Origin: an uncultured Dysosmobacter sp.
GTDB taxonomy: Bacteria; Bacillota; Clostridia; Oscillospirales; Oscillospiraceae
DNA: 64,000 nucleotides
Assembly (NCBI RefSeq): GCF_947631165.1
Contig: NZ_CANRKH010000009.1
Span: 1 to 64,000 of the forward strand
Direction: 5' to 3'
Shown here: in pieces, positions 24,888 to 33,409 of the stretch
Layout of the letters: each line of letters starts with the position of its first letter
Position numbering within the stretch: the first letter of the stretch is position 1
The notes under the pieces: generated by a model
The model's database searches: none
What the model was told of the DNA's origin: nothing
Seen by the model: the letters and a program-made list of their open reading frames with translations, nothing else
Program-made: the position numbers and the translations under genes

Positions 24888-25562
24888 ATGGCATACGAAT
24901 ATGTGAGTGAGAAGGAAGTCAAGCCATACCGTAGTGAGTGTTCGCAGATGCTTACAGAGCTACGGGATTATTTGAATGGGGAATTCGGCATAATTACGCA
25001 GTTTTTCCTTGTAGGCAGTGGGAGCCATGCGCGGAAACTTGTCATGCGGAATGGAAATGCCCCGTTTGATTTGGACTATAATCTGATGGTCATAAGGATG
25101 CCGGAGGAATACTGGCATAATCCTCAATGCCTTAAAAACAGGGTGAGGGATTCTTTGAATCTGATATTAAGGAGACGCAGGAGTCATGTTGTAAGGGGAG
25201 GCCAGTTTTCGGATGGGAAGGATTCAACCTCTGTTATAACTGCCTTGATGTATACTCCTGGTATACTGTCGCAGGTGGCTTTCAGTTTTGACCTTGCCAT
25301 ACTGGTCAGGGATGAAGACGGGACTTATTATAGGCTGCTCCACGATAAGGGTTTTAACAATTATCATTGGGGAGAAGCGCCATCCGTCCAGCGCATCCGC
25401 GAAAAAGCTGATGCCATTAAGTCCAAAAAACATTGGAGCGAGGTCCGGAAAAGATATAAAGACAAGAAAAACATGTACCTTGAACGCCAGGATAAAAATC
25501 ATCCATCCTATATAGTTTATGTTGAAACAATAAGCGAGGTATATAGAAAATATTTTAACTGA
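24888..25562 (+). CDS. Nucleotidyltransferase-fold protein, probable phage moron
   Basis: ATG 24888 with GGACAGGAG upstream gives 224 residues. The motif FLVGSGSHARKL, 13 residues later FDLDYNL, and then SFDLAILV, matches the G-S plus three-carboxylate pattern of the polymerase-beta nucleotidyltransferase superfamily (OAS/CD-NTase/CCA type). It has its own TTGACA promoter and a terminator at 25572. Its codon use is more AT-rich than its neighbours, so it is a moron-like insertion between terS and the methyltransferases. A role in signalling, defence or RNA modification is possible, but the substrate is unknown. Confidence 0.72.
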   Translation: MAYEYVSEKEVKPYRSECSQMLTELRDYLNGEFGIITQFFLVGSGSHARKLVMRNGNAPFDLDYNLMVIRMPEEYWHNPQCLKNRVRDSLNLILRRRRSHVVRGGQFSDGKDSTSVITALMYTPGILSQVAFSFDLAILVRDEDGTYYRLLHDKGFNNYHWGEAPSVQRIREKADAIKSKKHWSEVRKRYKDKKNMYLERQDKNHPSYIVYVETISEVYRKYFN

Positions 25563-25571
25563 TTTTTATGA

Positions 25572-25596
25572 AACCGTCCTATGAGGCGGTTTTTTC
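25572..25596 (+). terminator. Rho-independent terminator after the nucleotidyltransferase-like gene
   Basis: AACCGTCCT pairs with AGGCGGTT around ATG and runs into six T residues. Confidence 0.7.
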
Positions 25597-25659
25597 GTGC
25601 CCTTTTTTAATCAGAGGGTGATTTAGGAGATGCCGTCTGCTATGAAATGGAGGTTTTTA

Positions 25660-26913
25660 ATGAAGACAACGACTGATATGCAGCTTGTAGCGGTTGAGAA
25701 ACTGGTGCCGTATGTAAATAATGCGCGGACACATTCGCCGGAACAGCTTACAAAGCTCCGCTCGTCCCTGCGGGAGTTCGGCTTCATCAACCCGGTCATC
25801 ATCGACCGGGATTTTAATGTCATTGCAGGACATGGGAGAATTATGGCGGCGAAGGAGGAAGGCATCACGGAAGTGCCGTGTGTGTTTGTGGACTACCTGA
25901 CGGAGGCGCAGAAGAAAGCCTATATCCTTGCTGACAACCGCATGGCCCTTGATGCGGGATGGGATGAGGAGCTGCTCCGCATCGAGATTGAAAGCCTGCA
26001 GGGCGCGGATTTCGATGTATCCCTGACGGGCTTCGGCGCGGATGAGATTGCCGACCTCTTTGCCGGCGACGGGGAGAAGGATGTGAAGGATGATGATTTT
26101 GACCTTTCCGCCGCATTGGAGAAGGCGGCATTCGTGGAGCGGGGCGACATCTGGACGGTGGGGAGGCACAGGCTGATGTGCGGGGATGCCACCATCACAG
26201 AGGATGTTGCGGCGCTCATGGGTGGGAAGAAAGCAAACCTCATCGTGACGGATCCGCCCTATGGGGTTTCCTTCAAGAGTTCCGGCGGGCTGACCATCCA
26301 GAACGACAGCATGAAAGGAGATGAATTCTACACATTTCTGTACAATTCGTTTTCGTGCATGGTGGAGCATCTGGAAAGTGGCGGCGCGGCATATGTGTTC
26401 CATGCGGACACGGAGGGGCTGAATTTCAGGAAGGCGTTTGTGGATGCAGGGTTCCACCTTGCAGGGGTGTGCATATGGGTGAAGAATTCCCTGGTGCTTG
26501 GACGCTCGGATTACCAATGGCAGCATGAGCCTGTGCTGTACGGCTTTCTGAAAAACGGGAAGCACCCGTGGTATTCCGACCGGAAGCAGACCACCATCTG
26601 GAACTATGACAAGCCGAAACGGAACAAGAACCACCCGACATCCAAGCCCCTCGACCTGCTGGCGTATCCTATCTGCAATTCCTCCCAGGAGAACGCCATC
26701 GTGCTGGACACCTTCGGCGGCAGCGGATCCACGATGATGGCGTGCGAACAGACGGGCCGCATCTGCTGCATGATGGAACTGGATGAGAAATATGCGTCTG
26801 TGATTCTGCGGAGGTATGTGGAGGACACCGGGGATTCGGAAAATGTGTATGTGGAGCGGGGCGGGGAGAGAATCCCGTATTCCGCGCTGGTGAAGGAGGT
26901 GGAGACGGCATGA
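25660..26913 (+). CDS. ParB-domain DNA adenine/N4-cytosine methyltransferase
   Basis: ATG 25660, after GGAGG, gives about 417 residues. The N-terminal ParB/Srx domain (LVPYVNNARTHS, NPVIIDRDFNVIAGHGRIMAA) is fused to a beta-class amino-methyltransferase. Motif IV DPPYGVSFK comes before motif I LDTFGGSGSTMMACEQTG. This fusion is common in Firmicutes prophages and modifies phage DNA against host restriction. It overlaps the cytosine methyltransferase gene by four bases. No cognate restriction enzyme lies next to it. Confidence 0.9.
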   Translation: MKTTTDMQLVAVEKLVPYVNNARTHSPEQLTKLRSSLREFGFINPVIIDRDFNVIAGHGRIMAAKEEGITEVPCVFVDYLTEAQKKAYILADNRMALDAGWDEELLRIEIESLQGADFDVSLTGFGADEIADLFAGDGEKDVKDDDFDLSAALEKAAFVERGDIWTVGRHRLMCGDATITEDVAALMGGKKANLIVTDPPYGVSFKSSGGLTIQNDSMKGDEFYTFLYNSFSCMVEHLESGGAAYVFHADTEGLNFRKAFVDAGFHLAGVCIWVKNSLVLGRSDYQWQHEPVLYGFLKNGKHPWYSDRKQTTIWNYDKPKRNKNHPTSKPLDLLAYPICNSSQENAIVLDTFGGSGSTMMACEQTGRICCMMELDEKYASVILRRYVEDTGDSENVYVERGGERIPYSALVKEVETA

Positions 26914-29066
26914 ATGCGGACGCTATATATATCCATAGTAGGGAGGGGAGCAGTGGCGGCGGAGACACACCGGATCCGCAGACTGCGGGTTCCTGCCTGA
27001 CTCTTGGCAGCCTGTTTGATGGCTCCGGGGGCTTTCCGCTCGGCGGGCTGCTTGCCGGAATAAAGCCTTTGTGGGCATCAGAAATTGAGCCGTTCCCCAT
27101 CCGTGTGACCACGAAGCGGCTGCCCTTTGTGAAGCACTTAGGCGACATTTCCACAGTGGACGGCGCGAAAGTCGCCCCCGTGGACATCATCACCTTCGGC
27201 TCGCCCTGCACGGATATGTCGGTGGCCGGCAAGCGGGCGGGGCTTGACGGGCAGCAGTCGTGCCTGTTCTACCAGGCAATACGAATCGTAAAGGAAATGA
27301 GGTGTGCAACAGATGGAAAATATCCAAGGTTTATCGTGTGGGAGAACGTCCCCGGAGCCTTCTCCTCCAACAAAGGGGAGGACTTCAAGGCAGTCCTCGA
27401 AGCGGTCTGCTCCGTTAAAGACGAAAGTGTTTCTGTACCTGGACCTCCGAAAGGGAAATGGGCAAACGCGGGAACTGTCGTGGGGGACGGATTTTCCCTC
27501 GCATGGCGGGTGCTTGACGCGCAATTTTGGGGAATCCCCCAGCGGAGGAAACGCATCTACCTTGTCGCAGATTTTGCAGGCGGGAGTGCCGGAAGGGTAT
27601 TATTTGAGTCCGAAGGCGTGTCTGGGTATTCTGCGGAGGGCTTCCGTGCGTGGCAAGGAGCTGCCGGAGGTGCTGCGGAAGGCGCTGGAACGGCAGGCAG
27701 CGTCTGCTTAAACGACCAGGGCGGGCAGCGGATGGATGTGACGGATGAGGTGACCTGCACCCTGCGGGCGGAGGCGCACCATCCGCCGTGCGTTTTGGAG
27801 TCGGCCGGTTTCTGCACGGAGCATTCCGCAAAGGCGCGAGGGATCGGGTATGAGGAGGAAACCTCGCCCACGCTCCGTGCCGGGACGGTTCCGGCTGCGA
27901 TATGCTATGAAAACCATAGCCAGGATACCAGATACACGGGGCCGCTGGAAACTGCGCCTACAGTCAGCGCCACATATGGGATGGGCGGCAACAACCAGCC
28001 GTTCGTGGTGGAGCCGGAAACACCCAAGACGCTGAAAATCCGTTCCGGCTGCGAGGGCGGCGGGAAAGGCCCGATCATACAGGATGACAAATCGGCAACG
28101 CTCTCCTGCAACAATGACCAGACGGTGTTCGTGCCGTTCTGCAAGGGGACGCGGCCGCATTCCGCAGAGGAAGCTCCTGCGTGGAAGGACGGGAGGGTGG
28201 CAAACACGCTGAATGCCTTTGATGTGGGGGAGAGCCGCTGCAATGAGCTGGTGGTGCAGGCTTACGGCATCTGCTCCAAGGACAGCAACGCCATGAAATC
28301 GGATAACCCGCACAGCGGATTCTATGAGGCGGAAACCTCCCGGACGCTGGATGCCAACGGCGGGAATCCCGGATGCAACCAGGGCGGCATTGCCGTAGTG
28401 GAGCCGGAAGGGATGTCGGCGTTCCACATCAACCAGAGGGATGAGGTCATCGACCTGCAGGGGAAGTCAGGTGCGCTGATGGCCACCCGGAATATGCAGA
28501 TGCAGACCTTCGTCCTGCAGGGCTCCATGATTGGGCGGGATGATAAGAACGGGCCGCAGGGCAGCGGCGTGGGTGAGGATGTTTCCTTCACGCTGGATGC
28601 CACGGATCGCCACGCCGTGGCACAGCCGACCTACTGCACGAGCAAGAATTCCCATTTCACACGGGCGGAGAAAGAGCTGGCGAACACGCTGGTGGCTACG
28701 GATTATAAGGACCCTCCTGTCATCAACGATGTGAAGGAGGAGCCGGAGTATATCGTCCGCAGGCTGACGCCCACCGAGTGTGCGAGGCTGCAGGGCTTCC
28801 CGGACTGGTGGTGCGGCGGGCTTGGGACGGAGGAACCCACGGAGGATGACCTTGCTTTCTGGCGGGAGGTCTTTGAGACCCACCGGAAGATTGCGGGGAC
28901 TTCTGCCAAACCCAAAACAGATAAGCAGATCATTAAATGGCTGAAAGACCCCCATTCGGATTCCGCTGAATATAAAATGTGGGGTAATGGCGTGGCTTTG
29001 CCTAATGTTTATTTCGTGCTTTCGGGCATTGTGTACTATGCACAGTTCCCGGACTTTTTATTGTGA
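26910..29066 (+). CDS. DNA cytosine-5 methyltransferase with a repeat-rich insert
   Basis: The protein has 718 residues. Motif I is SLFDGSGGFPLGGLLAG, motif IV GSPCTDMSVAGKR, motif VI ENVPGAFSS, and motif VIII IPQRRKRIYLVAD. Motif IX (RRLTPTECARLQGFPDWW) and X (WGNGVALPNVYFV) are near the C-terminus. Between them about 400 residues carry some nine copies of a short (S/A)xTLxA unit, each followed by a hydrophobic strand. The region replaces an ordinary target-recognition domain. The gene overlaps the ParB methyltransferase and both should be co-expressed. Confidence 0.9.
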   Translation: MNADAIYIHSREGSSGGGDTPDPQTAGSCLTLGSLFDGSGGFPLGGLLAGIKPLWASEIEPFPIRVTTKRLPFVKHLGDISTVDGAKVAPVDIITFGSPCTDMSVAGKRAGLDGQQSCLFYQAIRIVKEMRCATDGKYPRFIVWENVPGAFSSNKGEDFKAVLEAVCSVKDESVSVPGPPKGKWANAGTVVGDGFSLAWRVLDAQFWGIPQRRKRIYLVADFAGGSAGRVLFESEGVSGYSAEGFRAWQGAAGGAAEGAGTAGSVCLNDQGGQRMDVTDEVTCTLRAEAHHPPCVLESAGFCTEHSAKARGIGYEEETSPTLRAGTVPAAICYENHSQDTRYTGPLETAPTVSATYGMGGNNQPFVVEPETPKTLKIRSGCEGGGKGPIIQDDKSATLSCNNDQTVFVPFCKGTRPHSAEEAPAWKDGRVANTLNAFDVGESRCNELVVQAYGICSKDSNAMKSDNPHSGFYEAETSRTLDANGGNPGCNQGGIAVVEPEGMSAFHINQRDEVIDLQGKSGALMATRNMQMQTFVLQGSMIGRDDKNGPQGSGVGEDVSFTLDATDRHAVAQPTYCTSKNSHFTRAEKELANTLVATDYKDPPVINDVKEEPEYIVRRLTPTECARLQGFPDWWCGGLGTEEPTEDDLAFWREVFETHRKIAGTSAKPKTDKQIIKWLKDPHSDSAEYKMWGNGVALPNVYFVLSGIVYYAQFPDFLL

Positions 29067-29076
29067 TTTATTTTCT

Positions 29077-29130
29077 CACATACTGCTTGCTATTCCTGCC
29101 GCTTAGAGTGATTAATGTAGTACCGAAAAA
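29077..29130 (+). promoter_or_regulatory. Repeated leader element, degenerate copy 0
   Basis: TTGCTATT, AGAGTGA and GTACCGAAA follow the same order and spacing as the better copies at 30144, 32638 and 33410. It precedes the 29149 gene. Confidence 0.4.
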
Positions 29131-29148
29131 CGAAGGAGGTACAAAAAA

Positions 29149-29904
29149 ATGAGGTTTGAATTCAACAGGACAGGGGCAGAGCGGAAAGCGCTGGTGCAGG
29201 CAATGGGAGAGATTTTAGAGGTAAAGCCGAGATACCTCGGAATGCCGACGGCGGCTTACGAGGTGGATTACTTCACTATCGACAGGAACGGCGGTGTTGA
29301 ATTTGACGACCGGGCGGACAGTGAGGAGATTGAAAACCTGATGGAAAGGCTTGCTGAACGGGGGATTATTGCAGCACCGGCGGAAACGGCGCAGGAAGGC
29401 GGCACGGCGGAAGAAACCGCAGAGCCGGAGAATCATGCGGAGGCGCCGGAAACTGCGCCGCAGGAGGCAAACGCAGGGCTTACGGTGGCAATGCCGAGGG
29501 AATCCTTCACGGATGCCGCACTGGAGAACCTGCGGAAGCTGGTGGATGCCAAGGGCAGCCTTATAAAAAAGGCGCTGGCAGCCAGCAGCCTCCCGATTGA
29601 AACGGACGGGGAGAAGGTTTCCTTCCCCTGGTTTGCGGAGGGGCAGGACAGCGATTCGGTGAAAGCCTACACCCACTTCATTGCCGCCCTCTGCGACATG
29701 GCGAGGAACCAGAAGCGCATCACGGCAACCGAGAAAAAGGTGGAAAACGAGAAGTACGCATTCCGCTGCTTCCTGCTCCGGCTCGGATTCATCGGGGCGG
29801 AATACAAGGGTGAACGGAAAATCCTGCTGAAGAACCTCTCCGGCAGCTCGGCATTCAAAAACGGCGAAAGGAAGGAGGCGGGCAGCAGTGAAATTTCCGA
29901 ATAG
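29149..29904 (+). CDS. Unknown phage protein sharing a C-terminal module with the amidoligase
   Basis: The 251-residue protein is preceded by AAGGAGG. The N-terminus (MRFEFNRTGAERKALVQAM, EVDYFTIDRNGGVEF) resembles small phage proteins often labelled virulence-related, without known function. A Glu/Ala-rich linker follows. Residues about 171-239 align without gaps to the C-terminus of the amidoligase at 30238 (shared KYA-R, LLRLGFIG, EYK or EFK, and IL-K-L). It is the first gene of the amidoligase cluster, with DUF4314 overlapping its end. Confidence 0.7.
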   Translation: MRFEFNRTGAERKALVQAMGEILEVKPRYLGMPTAAYEVDYFTIDRNGGVEFDDRADSEEIENLMERLAERGIIAAPAETAQEGGTAEETAEPENHAEAPETAPQEANAGLTVAMPRESFTDAALENLRKLVDAKGSLIKKALAASSLPIETDGEKVSFPWFAEGQDSDSVKAYTHFIAALCDMARNQKRITATEKKVENEKYAFRCFLLRLGFIGAEYKGERKILLKNLSGSSAFKNGERKEAGSSEISE

Positions 29905-30109
29905 GGAGACAGTGGAGCGTGTCCGCAGGGAGTACCCTGCAGGCACACGGGTGGAGCTTGTGCGGATGGACGATGTGCAGGCCCCGCCCGTCGGGACAAA
30001 GGGAACCGTGACGGGCGTGGATGACACGGCGAGCGTCATGGTGGCGTGGGACAATGGCAGCCACCTCCATGTAATTTACGGCGAGGATGCCTGCCGGAAA
30101 CTGCAATAA
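29888..30109 (+). CDS. DUF4314 protein
   Basis: The 73-residue SH3-like beta protein shows the DUF4314 pattern (YPAGTRVELVRMDD, PPVGTKGTVTGVDD, VMVAWDNGSHLHV). DUF4314 proteins are common in phages and conjugative elements of Clostridia. Their function is not known. The start overlaps the end of the previous gene by 17 bases, so they are coupled. Confidence 0.85.
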   Translation: MKFPNRETVERVRREYPAGTRVELVRMDDVQAPPVGTKGTVTGVDDTASVMVAWDNGSHLHVIYGEDACRKLQ

Positions 30110-30143
30110 AATACACAAATTCCGGCCCAAATCATTGTGTAAT

Positions 30144-30212
30144 ATATGCCTCGAATTGACTTGCTATTATCCCCTTTTAGAGCGAACATGTGTACTACCG
30201 AAAGGGAAAACA
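30144..30212 (+). promoter_or_regulatory. Repeated leader element, copy 1
   Basis: ATATGCC-CGAATTGACT, an extended -10-like TGCTATTAT, AGAGCGAA, then TGTGTACTACCGAAAGGG and AAAACAC. ACC-GAAA-GGG may form a tetraloop hairpin just before the ribosome binding site of the amidoligase gene. Copies are at 32638 and 33410 and more divergent ones at 29077 and 48970. Confidence 0.6.
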
Positions 30213-30237
30213 CACAAAGAAAACGGAGGAAAACAGC

Positions 30238-31185
30238 ATGAACGCAAAGTTAGCAAGGCAGGTTGAGGAAATGAAAAAGCAGACCATCGGGGTCGAGGTG
30301 GAGATGAACAGCATCGCAAGGAGCAGGGCGGCGAAGGTTGCAGCGGACTTCTTCGGAACAGGCAGGCACGAATACACGGCGCGCAGGAACGGCTACGAAA
30401 CCTACTCCGCATGGGATGCGCAGGGCAGGGAGTGGAAATTCCAGAAGGATGTGAGCATCGCGGGGCTGGACAGCGAAAAATGCGAACTGGTGACGCCGAT
30501 CCTTACCTACGCGGACATGGAAACCCTGCAGGAGCTCATCCGGCAGCTCAGACACGCCGGAGCGAAGAGCGACGCGGGAAGGGGCTGCGGGGTACACATC
30601 CACATCGGGGCGAAAGGCCACACGCCGCAGAGCCTCAGAAACCTCGCCAACATCATGGCAAGCCACGAAAGCCTGATCGCGGACGCCTTAAACCTTGACA
30701 GGGGCAGGATGAACCGCTACTGCCGCACGGTAGACCCACGGTTCCTGGAGCAGGTCAACCGGAAGAAGCCTTCCACAATGGCGGCCCTTGCGGACATCTG
30801 GTACACGAGCCACGGCGCAAACTACGGCAGAAGCCAGCACTACAACGACAGCCGCTACCATATGCTCAACTACCACGCAACCTTTACCAAAGGCACGGTC
30901 GAGTTCCGGCTCTTCCAGTTCGACGGGCCGGGCGACGGGCGCAGGGGCGGCCTCCACGCAGGGCAGCTAAAAAGCTACATCCAGCTCTGCCTCGCACTCA
31001 GCCAGATGGCGAAGGAAGTCAAGACGGCAAGCCCGAAGCCGCAGCAGAACGAGAACCCGAAATACGCCATGAGGACCTGGCTCCTCCGGCTCGGCTTCAT
31101 CGGGGACGAATTCAAGACCGCAAGGGACATCCTCACGAAGAGGCTTGCAGGGGACGCATCCTTCCGCAGCGGAAGGGCTGCTTGA
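30238..31185 (+). CDS. Phage amidoligase family protein
   Basis: The 315-residue protein has the amidoligase core: IGVEVEMNSIAR, WKFQKDVSIAGLDSEKCELVTPI (metal-binding Glu), RGCGVHIHIGAKG, SRYHMLNYH and GTVEFRLFQFDG. This family has the glutamine-synthetase-like fold and is predicted to ligate amines to carboxylates in peptides using ATP. A gamma-glutamylcyclotransferase-like gene follows, the pairing predicted for such systems. Its C-terminal 69 residues match those of the 29149 protein. ATG 30238 is preceded by ACGGAGG. Confidence 0.88.
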   Translation: MNAKLARQVEEMKKQTIGVEVEMNSIARSRAAKVAADFFGTGRHEYTARRNGYETYSAWDAQGREWKFQKDVSIAGLDSEKCELVTPILTYADMETLQELIRQLRHAGAKSDAGRGCGVHIHIGAKGHTPQSLRNLANIMASHESLIADALNLDRGRMNRYCRTVDPRFLEQVNRKKPSTMAALADIWYTSHGANYGRSQHYNDSRYHMLNYHATFTKGTVEFRLFQFDGPGDGRRGGLHAGQLKSYIQLCLALSQMAKEVKTASPKPQQNENPKYAMRTWLLRLGFIGDEFKTARDILTKRLAGDASFRSGRAA

Positions 31186-31302
31186 AGGGAACGCGGGAGG
31201 TAGCCTCCTGCCGCCTTATCTGCCGCACACGAAAGGCAGTGGCCGCTCCGGCGGCCTTAAGGCGGTAGAAGGGTGCCCCCTTCGGAAAGGACGGATTTCA
31301 GA

Positions 31303-31989
31303 ATGGAAAAGAGATACTACATTGCTTACGGCTCAAACCTGAACATCCCGCAGATGCGGATGCGCTGCCCTGGGGCGAGGATCATCGGCACTTCGGTGAT
31401 CGAGGGCTACCGGCTGCTGTTCAAGGGCAGCAGGACCGGCTCCTACCTCACCATCGAGCCGCAGGAGGGCGCGAGCGTACCCGTGGCGGCATGGGCGGTG
31501 ACGGAGGAGGATGAGGCGGCACTGGACCGCTATGAGGGCTTCCCCACTTTTTACTACAAAAAGGAAATGGAACTGCCCCTCAAGGGCATCAGGACCGGAA
31601 AGGTGCGGCAGCGGAAGGTTTTCGTCTACATCATGCATGAGGACCGCCCGCTGGGGCTGCCGAGCGAATCCTACATGGAGACCTGCAGGCAGGGCTACCG
31701 GAGCTTCGGGTTCGATGAGGCATTCCTGGAACAGGCATATGCGGACAGCAGGGAGGAATTTCCAGACGGTTGGAAGACCGGGGACGCCTGCTTCATGGCG
31801 ACCAACCGGAAGAATGGCTGCACGGGCAATTACACCGTGCTGGGGTTCGATGGGAAATACTTCTGGCTCCAGAACAGCAGGGGGAGCCGTTACCGCGCAT
31901 CCGCAGGGCGGATGTTCCGCAGCAGGGAGGCGGCGCTCGCCCCGCGCCAGGAAAATACGGAATCAGGAGGAAACCACGATGAAAGATAA
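31303..31989 (+). CDS. Gamma-glutamylcyclotransferase (AIG2-like) family protein
   Basis: ATG 31303, after GGAAAGGA, gives 228 residues. The N-terminal motif YYIAYGSNLN and the later DRYEGFPTFY (with the catalytic Glu) are the GGCT/AIG2 signatures. An added C-terminal region of about 90 residues has a YTVLGFDGKYFWLQNS segment. Such enzymes release gamma-glutamyl groups as pyroglutamate, and next to an amidoligase could remove or trim its product. The start of the next gene overlaps its stop. Confidence 0.88.
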   Translation: MEKRYYIAYGSNLNIPQMRMRCPGARIIGTSVIEGYRLLFKGSRTGSYLTIEPQEGASVPVAAWAVTEEDEAALDRYEGFPTFYYKKEMELPLKGIRTGKVRQRKVFVYIMHEDRPLGLPSESYMETCRQGYRSFGFDEAFLEQAYADSREEFPDGWKTGDACFMATNRKNGCTGNYTVLGFDGKYFWLQNSRGSRYRASAGRMFRSREAALAPRQENTESGGNHDER

Positions 31990-32200
31990 TGTTGACATGA
32001 TTGCGAGGATTTCGGTCTGCCCCAGGTGCGGGCAGGCCTACCACGGGAGGCCGGCGGTTTCACGGGAAGATGGCAAAACGCAAATCTGCCCGGACTGCGG
32101 CACCAGGGAGGCGCTGGAGAGCATCGGCGTGGACGGGAAGGAACAGGAACAGATCCTCGAAGCCATCCACAGGTGCTACGGAAGGCACGGGCAGAACTGA
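31979..32200 (+). CDS. Small zinc-ribbon protein
   Basis: The protein has 73 residues with CPRCGQAYHG and CPDCGTREAL, two CxxC pairs of a zinc ribbon. It starts inside the end of the cyclotransferase gene, so it is translated with it. It could be a substrate or partner in the amidoligase cluster or a DNA-binding accessory. I do not recognise the family. Confidence 0.7.
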   Translation: MKDNVDMIARISVCPRCGQAYHGRPAVSREDGKTQICPDCGTREALESIGVDGKEQEQILEAIHRCYGRHGQN

Positions 32201-32223
32201 AAAAGGCAAAGGAGGACGCAGCC

Positions 32224-32601
32224 ATGAAGAAAAGGACAGAGGTCATCCGGGAGTGGATTGACGCGAGGAAGGAACGGGGCGAGACCACAAAATGTATGTT
32301 TTACATCACGGTTCCGAAGGATACCAACCTTTGTAAGGATGAAACCATCAGGAAAATTGAGGGGATGCTTGACAGGAATCATGTCAGCCACGGCCATGTC
32401 GATACGGTCTGCGGCGCATGGAACCTGAACCGGGACTGGATTGAGACTGGGGAGATAGACTGCATTGTGGAGTTCTGCGGAGTGTATCCTATCAATTGGG
32501 ACATGGAGGATGTGGCGGAGTTTGAACGGATGGAGACCGAGGGTGAGATTATCGCTTTGGTTGACTGGATAGAGAACGGGAAACACATCCCCAACCATTG
32601 A
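32224..32601 (+). CDS. Unknown phage protein
   Basis: The 125-residue soluble protein has a basic N-terminal helix (KKRTEVIREWIDARKERGE) and an acidic alpha/beta body (HVDTVCGAWNLN, EIDCIVEFCGVY). No family was recognised. It is the last gene of the first cluster unit, before leader copy 2. ATG 32224 is preceded by AAGGAGGA. Confidence 0.62.
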   Translation: MKKRTEVIREWIDARKERGETTKCMFYITVPKDTNLCKDETIRKIEGMLDRNHVSHGHVDTVCGAWNLNRDWIETGEIDCIVEFCGVYPINWDMEDVAEFERMETEGEIIALVDWIENGKHIPNH

Positions 32602-32637
32602 AAACCACACAATTTCCAACGCAGATATTTGTACAGT

Positions 32638-32707
32638 TTATGCCCGTAATTGACTTGCTATTATCTGCAATCAGAGCGAATATGTGTACTACCGAAAGGG
32701 AAAACAC
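32638..32707 (+). promoter_or_regulatory. Repeated leader element, copy 2
   Basis: TTATGCC-GTAATTGACT, TGCTATTAT, AGAGCGAATATG, then TGTGTACTACCGAAAGGG and AAAACAC. It is almost the same as copy 1. It precedes the 32728 gene. Confidence 0.6.
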
Positions 32708-32727
32708 GAAAAACGGAGGACAGGGAC

Positions 32728-32940
32728 ATGGCATACGGGATCAGGGAAACGGTAAGGGCGACAGGACACAGCAGGATGATTGCCAAAATGGAACACACGG
32801 CAAGGGGATGGATAAGCACCACAAGGAAATTCAAGACCGAGCGCGCAGCAAAAGGCTGGATCACCCGGAGGCAGAAAGAACTTGAAGGCAGCGGAAGGGA
32901 AGGCGACTGGAATTACGAAGTGGTCGAGGTAAGTTGGTAA
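32728..32940 (+). CDS. Small basic phage protein
   Basis: The 70-residue basic protein (GHSRMIAKMEHTARGWISTT, RKFKTERAAKGWITRRQKE) carries two similar ARGW/AKGW segments, possibly an internal duplication. It follows the repeated leader element and an ACGGAGGA site. The family is unknown. Confidence 0.55.
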   Translation: MAYGIRETVRATGHSRMIAKMEHTARGWISTTRKFKTERAAKGWITRRQKELEGSGREGDWNYEVVEVSW

Positions 32941-32953
32941 GGAGGAAAAGAGG

Positions 32954-33364
32954 ATGAGGGCAGAGGATACATTACAGTTCATGGCGGATTTCTACCCGTC
33001 AATATTCCCCACAAGGAAGCACTGCTTGAACCATTTATTCTGCACCATAGGGAACGGGTACAGATGGGTAAAGGGCGAACTGGTGGAGAAGGATGATAAA
33101 AAATACAACAGGTACCGCCTTGTAAAGCCGGTAAGGAAAGCGGAGTTCGAGGATGAGCGGGACTGGTGGGCAAGATACCGTTTTGAACTGGAGATGCATG
33201 AGGAGACAGGGAGGCGGATCAACCCCGATTATTATTTCGAATGGTCGCGGCTGAGCAGGGAATATTCCTACATCTACCATTACCCCAAAAACATCACGCC
33301 GGACTGGAAGTCGCTGTTGGAGGAATGCAGGCAGATGCTTAAGGAGGATGGCGTGGAGATTTAG
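32954..33364 (+). CDS. Unknown phage protein
   Basis: The 136-residue protein is rich in aromatic and charged residues (YPSIFPTRKHCLNHLFCTIG, EYSYIYHYPKNITPDWKS), without membrane segments. It is coupled to the 32728 gene after a 14-base gap with AAGGAGG. The family is not recognised. Confidence 0.6.
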   Translation: MRAEDTLQFMADFYPSIFPTRKHCLNHLFCTIGNGYRWVKGELVEKDDKKYNRYRLVKPVRKAEFEDERDWWARYRFELEMHEETGRRINPDYYFEWSRLSREYSYIYHYPKNITPDWKSLLEECRQMLKEDGVEI

Positions 33365-33409
33365 CCGCGCCATAATGTACACAACTTTCTGCGGTCATCT
33401 TTGTCACAT

